Shown: positions 6,375 through 8,276 of the stretch, in pieces
Layout: every line of letters starts with the position of its first letter
Numbering within the stretch: position 1 is the first letter of the stretch
Source of the DNA: Roseburia sp.
Lineage (GTDB): Bacteria > Bacillota_A > Clostridia > Lachnospirales > Lachnospiraceae
Direction of reading: 5' to 3'
Length of the DNA stretch: 8,276 nt
Assembly: GCA_017547315.1 (NCBI GenBank)
Contig: JAFYQA010000081.1
Span: 1 to 8,276, forward strand
Program-made: the position numbers and the translations under genes
Notes under the pieces: generated by a model
Seen by the model: the letters and a program-made list of their open reading frames with translations, nothing else
The model's database searches: none
Told to the model about the DNA's origin: nothing

Positions 6375-7979
6375 ATGTTAATTAGTATTTTAGTAACATT
6401 GGTAGTAGGATTGATTTATTTTTATATCAATCTTCCAGCAATCAACCTGCATACGGCAGAATTTTACACGTTCATCATTGTATTGTGTGTTGTATACTGC
6501 GGATGCAATTTGGTAGTAACCGGATTTAAAGCAACCGGTTGGAAAGATTATTTGAGACATTTATTGAAAAAGTGTACAATTCCGGTAGTTGCAGCAGCTC
6601 TTTTGTTGGTAGTGGCAGTGGTTGGTAACATAGCTGGTCATGTATTCTTCCGTGCAAAAGACTATGCGGCACTTTTGCCGATTGAGCAGGGGGATTTTGC
6701 ATCAGAAGTGCAGGAAGTAAGTTGGGAGCAGATTCCAAAACTGGATTCTAATTCTGCCAGCACCTTAGCAAATAAGAAGATGGGTGAGCTTTCAGATCTG
6801 GTATCTCAGTTTGAAGTAAATACCAGCACCGTTCAGATTAATTATCAGGACAGACCAGTAAGAGCGACATTTTTGGATTATGGAGATTTTATTAAATGGT
6901 TCAAAAACAGAAACGAAGGTATTCCAGCGTATCTGTTGATTGATATGGTGACACAGGAAGTTTCTGTTAAGCGTTTGGAGGAAGGTATGAAGTATTCTCC
7001 TTCTGAAATTTTTAATAGAAATATTTATCGTCATTTACGTTTCAGTTATCCGACGAAAATGTTCTACGCAGTGAATTTTGAAGTAAATGAAGATGGAACA
7101 CCATACTGGTGTGCAAGTGTAGTATCGAAAACCATCGGTTTGTTTGGCGGTACAGATATTACAGGTGCAGTTTTGGTAAATGCAGTTACTGGTGAACATG
7201 AATATTACGATTTGGCAGATGTGCCGACATGGGTTGACCGTGTGTGCGATGCGAATTTGATTATGCAGCAGTATGATTATCATGGTTTATATCAGGGAGG
7301 TTTCTGGAATTCTATTTTAGGACAGAGTGGATGTACAGAGACAACTTCTGGTTATAACTATATTGCGATGGATGATGATGTATGGATGTACACAGGTGTG
7401 ACATCAGTAGCTGGAGATGAAAGTAACCTTGGTTTCATGTTAGTAAACCAGCGTACCAAAGAGGCTCGTTATTATCCATGTGCAGGTGCTAATGAAGAGG
7501 CAGGTATGCGTTCTGCACAGGGTGCAGTACAGCAGTACAGTTACACTGCTACTTTCCCGATTCTTTTGAATGTGGGTGGTGAACCGACCTACTTTATGGC
7601 ATTAAAAGATGCGTCGCAACTTGTAAAAATGTATGCGATGGTTAATGTAAGCCAGTATCAGATTGTAGCAACCGGAACTACAGTAGAGGAATGTCAGGCT
7701 GCTTACGCAGAACTTATGGTAAAGAATGGAATTACAGAACAGGCACCAGTACCAGAAGTGGAAAAGGCTGTGATAAACGGAGCGATTGCAGATATTCGTT
7801 CTTCTGTAATGGATGGAGATACATGGTATTTTATCCGTCTTGAGAATCAGCAGGTTTACTATTTGATTAATGGCAGTGAGTATCCATTGGCAACAATTTT
7901 AAATGTAGGTGATAGAGTAAAGATTACTTACGAAGTGGGCACCGGAGAATTGATTAATGGTATTTCGTTAGAGAGATAA
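6375..7979 (+). CDS. Uncharacterised membrane protein with repeated extracytoplasmic modules
   Basis: A 534-residue protein (544 if the GTG at 6345 were used) that I do not assign to a characterised family; similar proteins appear widespread in clostridia under uninformative names. Three membrane helices are visible at about 2-18, 31-48 and 69-90. The basic loop between helices 2 and 3 (KATGWKDYLRHLLKK) should be cytoplasmic, which puts the long C-terminal part (91-534) outside. That part holds a recurring unit: a Gly-x-Pro-Tyr type strand, then a hydrophobic strand and turn of the form [VI][DN]xxTxE. Clear copies are YLLIDMVTQEVSVKRL (186-201), AVLVNAVTGEHEYYDL (265-280) and FMLVNQRTKEARYYPC (354-369); these recall PepSY-like repeats but are not proof of that fold. 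The last 70 residues (about 465-534) have the strand pattern of a small OB-like barrel. Only five cysteines lie outside (246, 291, 320, 369, 440). Probably co-transcribed with the phosphoesterase 58 bases upstream; a terminator closes the unit. Confidence 0.8.
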   Translation: MLISILVTLVVGLIYFYINLPAINLHTAEFYTFIIVLCVVYCGCNLVVTGFKATGWKDYLRHLLKKCTIPVVAAALLLVVAVVGNIAGHVFFRAKDYAALLPIEQGDFASEVQEVSWEQIPKLDSNSASTLANKKMGELSDLVSQFEVNTSTVQINYQDRPVRATFLDYGDFIKWFKNRNEGIPAYLLIDMVTQEVSVKRLEEGMKYSPSEIFNRNIYRHLRFSYPTKMFYAVNFEVNEDGTPYWCASVVSKTIGLFGGTDITGAVLVNAVTGEHEYYDLADVPTWVDRVCDANLIMQQYDYHGLYQGGFWNSILGQSGCTETTSGYNYIAMDDDVWMYTGVTSVAGDESNLGFMLVNQRTKEARYYPCAGANEEAGMRSAQGAVQQYSYTATFPILLNVGGEPTYFMALKDASQLVKMYAMVNVSQYQIVATGTTVEECQAAYAELMVKNGITEQAPVPEVEKAVINGAIADIRSSVMDGDTWYFIRLENQQVYYLINGSEYPLATILNVGDRVKITYEVGTGELINGISLER

Positions 7980-7990
7980 TATAAAGTGGA

Positions 7991-8030
7991 AAGGACATCC
8001 TTATTTGTGGATAAGGGTGTTCTTTTTTTT
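7991..8030 (+). terminator. Intrinsic terminator after the membrane protein gene
   Basis: Bases 7991-8004 pair with 8011-8024 to give a stem of up to 14 base pairs with two G-U pairs, around a six-base loop TTGTGG. Eight T follow the paired core (8023-8030). Position 11 bases after the stop codon and the plus-strand T tract make this a confident end of the phosphoesterase/membrane-protein unit. Confidence 0.92.
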
Positions 8031-8056
8031 GTAACTATGTGCATAAATGATAAAAT
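8029..8056 (+). promoter_or_regulatory. Possible secondary sigma-A promoter upstream of flgM
   Basis: TTGTAA (8029-8034) and TAAAAT (8051-8056) are spaced by 16 bases, with four and five matches to consensus. The -35 overlaps the terminator T tract. In AT-rich DNA such a match can be chance, so this is a weak call; it would give flgM a basal, sigma-28-independent transcript. Confidence 0.3.
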
Positions 8057-8085
8057 CCAAAATATAAAAACTTTCACTTACCCTC

Positions 8086-8112
8086 TAAGGAAAACCTTAA
8101 ATAAGCCGATAA
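8086..8112 (+). promoter_or_regulatory. Sigma-28 (SigD/FliA) flagellar promoter for flgM
   Basis: TAAG (8086-8089), a 15-base spacer, then GCCGATAA (8105-8112) matches the sigma-D consensus TAAA-N15-GCCGATAT closely. The start would be near 8119, about 36 bases before the ATG. A dyad TAAGG-AAAA-CCTTA (8086-8099) overlaps the -35. A sigma-28 promoter before the gene for the sigma-28 inhibitor is the classic feedback arrangement. Confidence 0.85.
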
Positions 8113-8154
8113 ATAACATGAAGGCTTTAAAAAATAGTGGAAGGAGTGCCTAAT

Positions 8155-8276
8155 ATGCGTATAGATGCTTATAATCAGATTACTCAGATTTACAAAACAA
8201 ACAAAACCGGTAAGGTGACAAGCGCATCGACTGTTTCTAGTGCAAGAGACGAAGTGCAGATTTCATCCTTTGGCCG
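8155..8276 (+). CDS. flgM: Negative regulator of flagellin synthesis, anti-sigma-28 factor FlgM (N-terminal part)
   Basis: Forty full codons run off the right edge of the window. The start MRIDAYNQITQIYKTNK, a polar Ser/Thr-rich stretch, then DEVQISSFGR, matches the usual FlgM N-terminus: a short Ile/Tyr-rich opening, a disordered linker, and the D-x-V-x-I-S motif that opens the sigma-binding region. The C-terminal helices that bind sigma-28 lie outside the window. FlgM holds sigma-28 inactive until the flagellar hook-basal body is complete and FlgM is exported. The ribosome site GGAAGGAG (8139-8146) is eight bases from the ATG. The sigma-28 promoter upstream supports the identification independently. 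Flagellar genes such as flgN and flgK often follow in clostridia, which would be a prediction for the sequence to the right. Confidence 0.85.
   Translation, partial: MRIDAYNQITQIYKTNKTGKVTSASTVSSARDEVQISSFG

Noticed and set aside
6375..7979. Naming the membrane protein a CvpA or Tat-signal protein
   Set aside because: No twin-arginine motif is present and the three-helix plus repeat layout does not match CvpA; such labels would be guesses.
8122..8151. AGGC / GCCT pairing around the flgM ribosome site as a translation switch
   Set aside because: Only four to five base pairs with a loop over 20 bases; too weak to call without comparative support.
1..8276. CRISPR array, insertion sequence ends, phage genes, tRNA or rRNA
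   Set aside because: No regularly spaced repeats, transposase or integrase frames, terminal inverted repeats, cloverleaf sequences or rRNA-like stretches were seen.

Overview
The window looks like chromosomal DNA from a motile, Gram-positive, low-GC anaerobe, most likely a gut Lachnospiraceae (Roseburia / Agathobacter / Lachnospira type). This is inferred from the gut-type beta-glucuronidase, the Firmicutes ATC-hydrolase family protein, strong AGGAGG-type ribosome sites, intrinsic terminators after several genes, and a flagellar anti-sigma gene (flgM) behind a clostridial-type sigma-28 promoter. Genus is not fixed by the sequence alone.

Layout: (1) 81-1907, plus strand, a complete beta-glucuronidase of glycoside hydrolase family 2, closed by a terminator at 1934-1996. 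(2) 2076-2576, plus strand, a single gene with its own promoter and a strong terminator, encoding a cysteine-rich protein of the L-2-amino-thiazoline-4-carboxylate hydrolase family. (3) 2630-5236, minus strand, a complete P2-type calcium-transporting ATPase starting at GTG. (4) A 210-base divergent control region (5237-5446) with one promoter on each strand and two dyad elements. (5) 5447-6316, plus strand, a membrane-anchored calcineurin-type metallophosphoesterase, followed after 58 bases by (6) 6375-7979, a three-helix membrane protein with a large repeated extracytoplasmic region and a probable OB-like C-terminal domain, of unknown function, closed by a terminator at 7991-8030. (7) From 8155 to the end, the first 40 codons of flgM behind a sigma-28 promoter; flagellar genes probably continue beyond the right edge.

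The genes fall into at least five separate transcription units rather than one pathway: sugar-conjugate scavenging (beta-glucuronidase), a sulfur-compound hydrolase of uncertain substrate, cation export, a two-gene envelope unit (phosphoesterase plus unknown membrane protein), and the start of a motility locus. I see no insertion sequence, phage gene, CRISPR array, tRNA or rRNA. No clearly new multi-gene system is evident; the least understood items are the 534-residue repeat-containing membrane protein and the nested dyads in the divergent control region.
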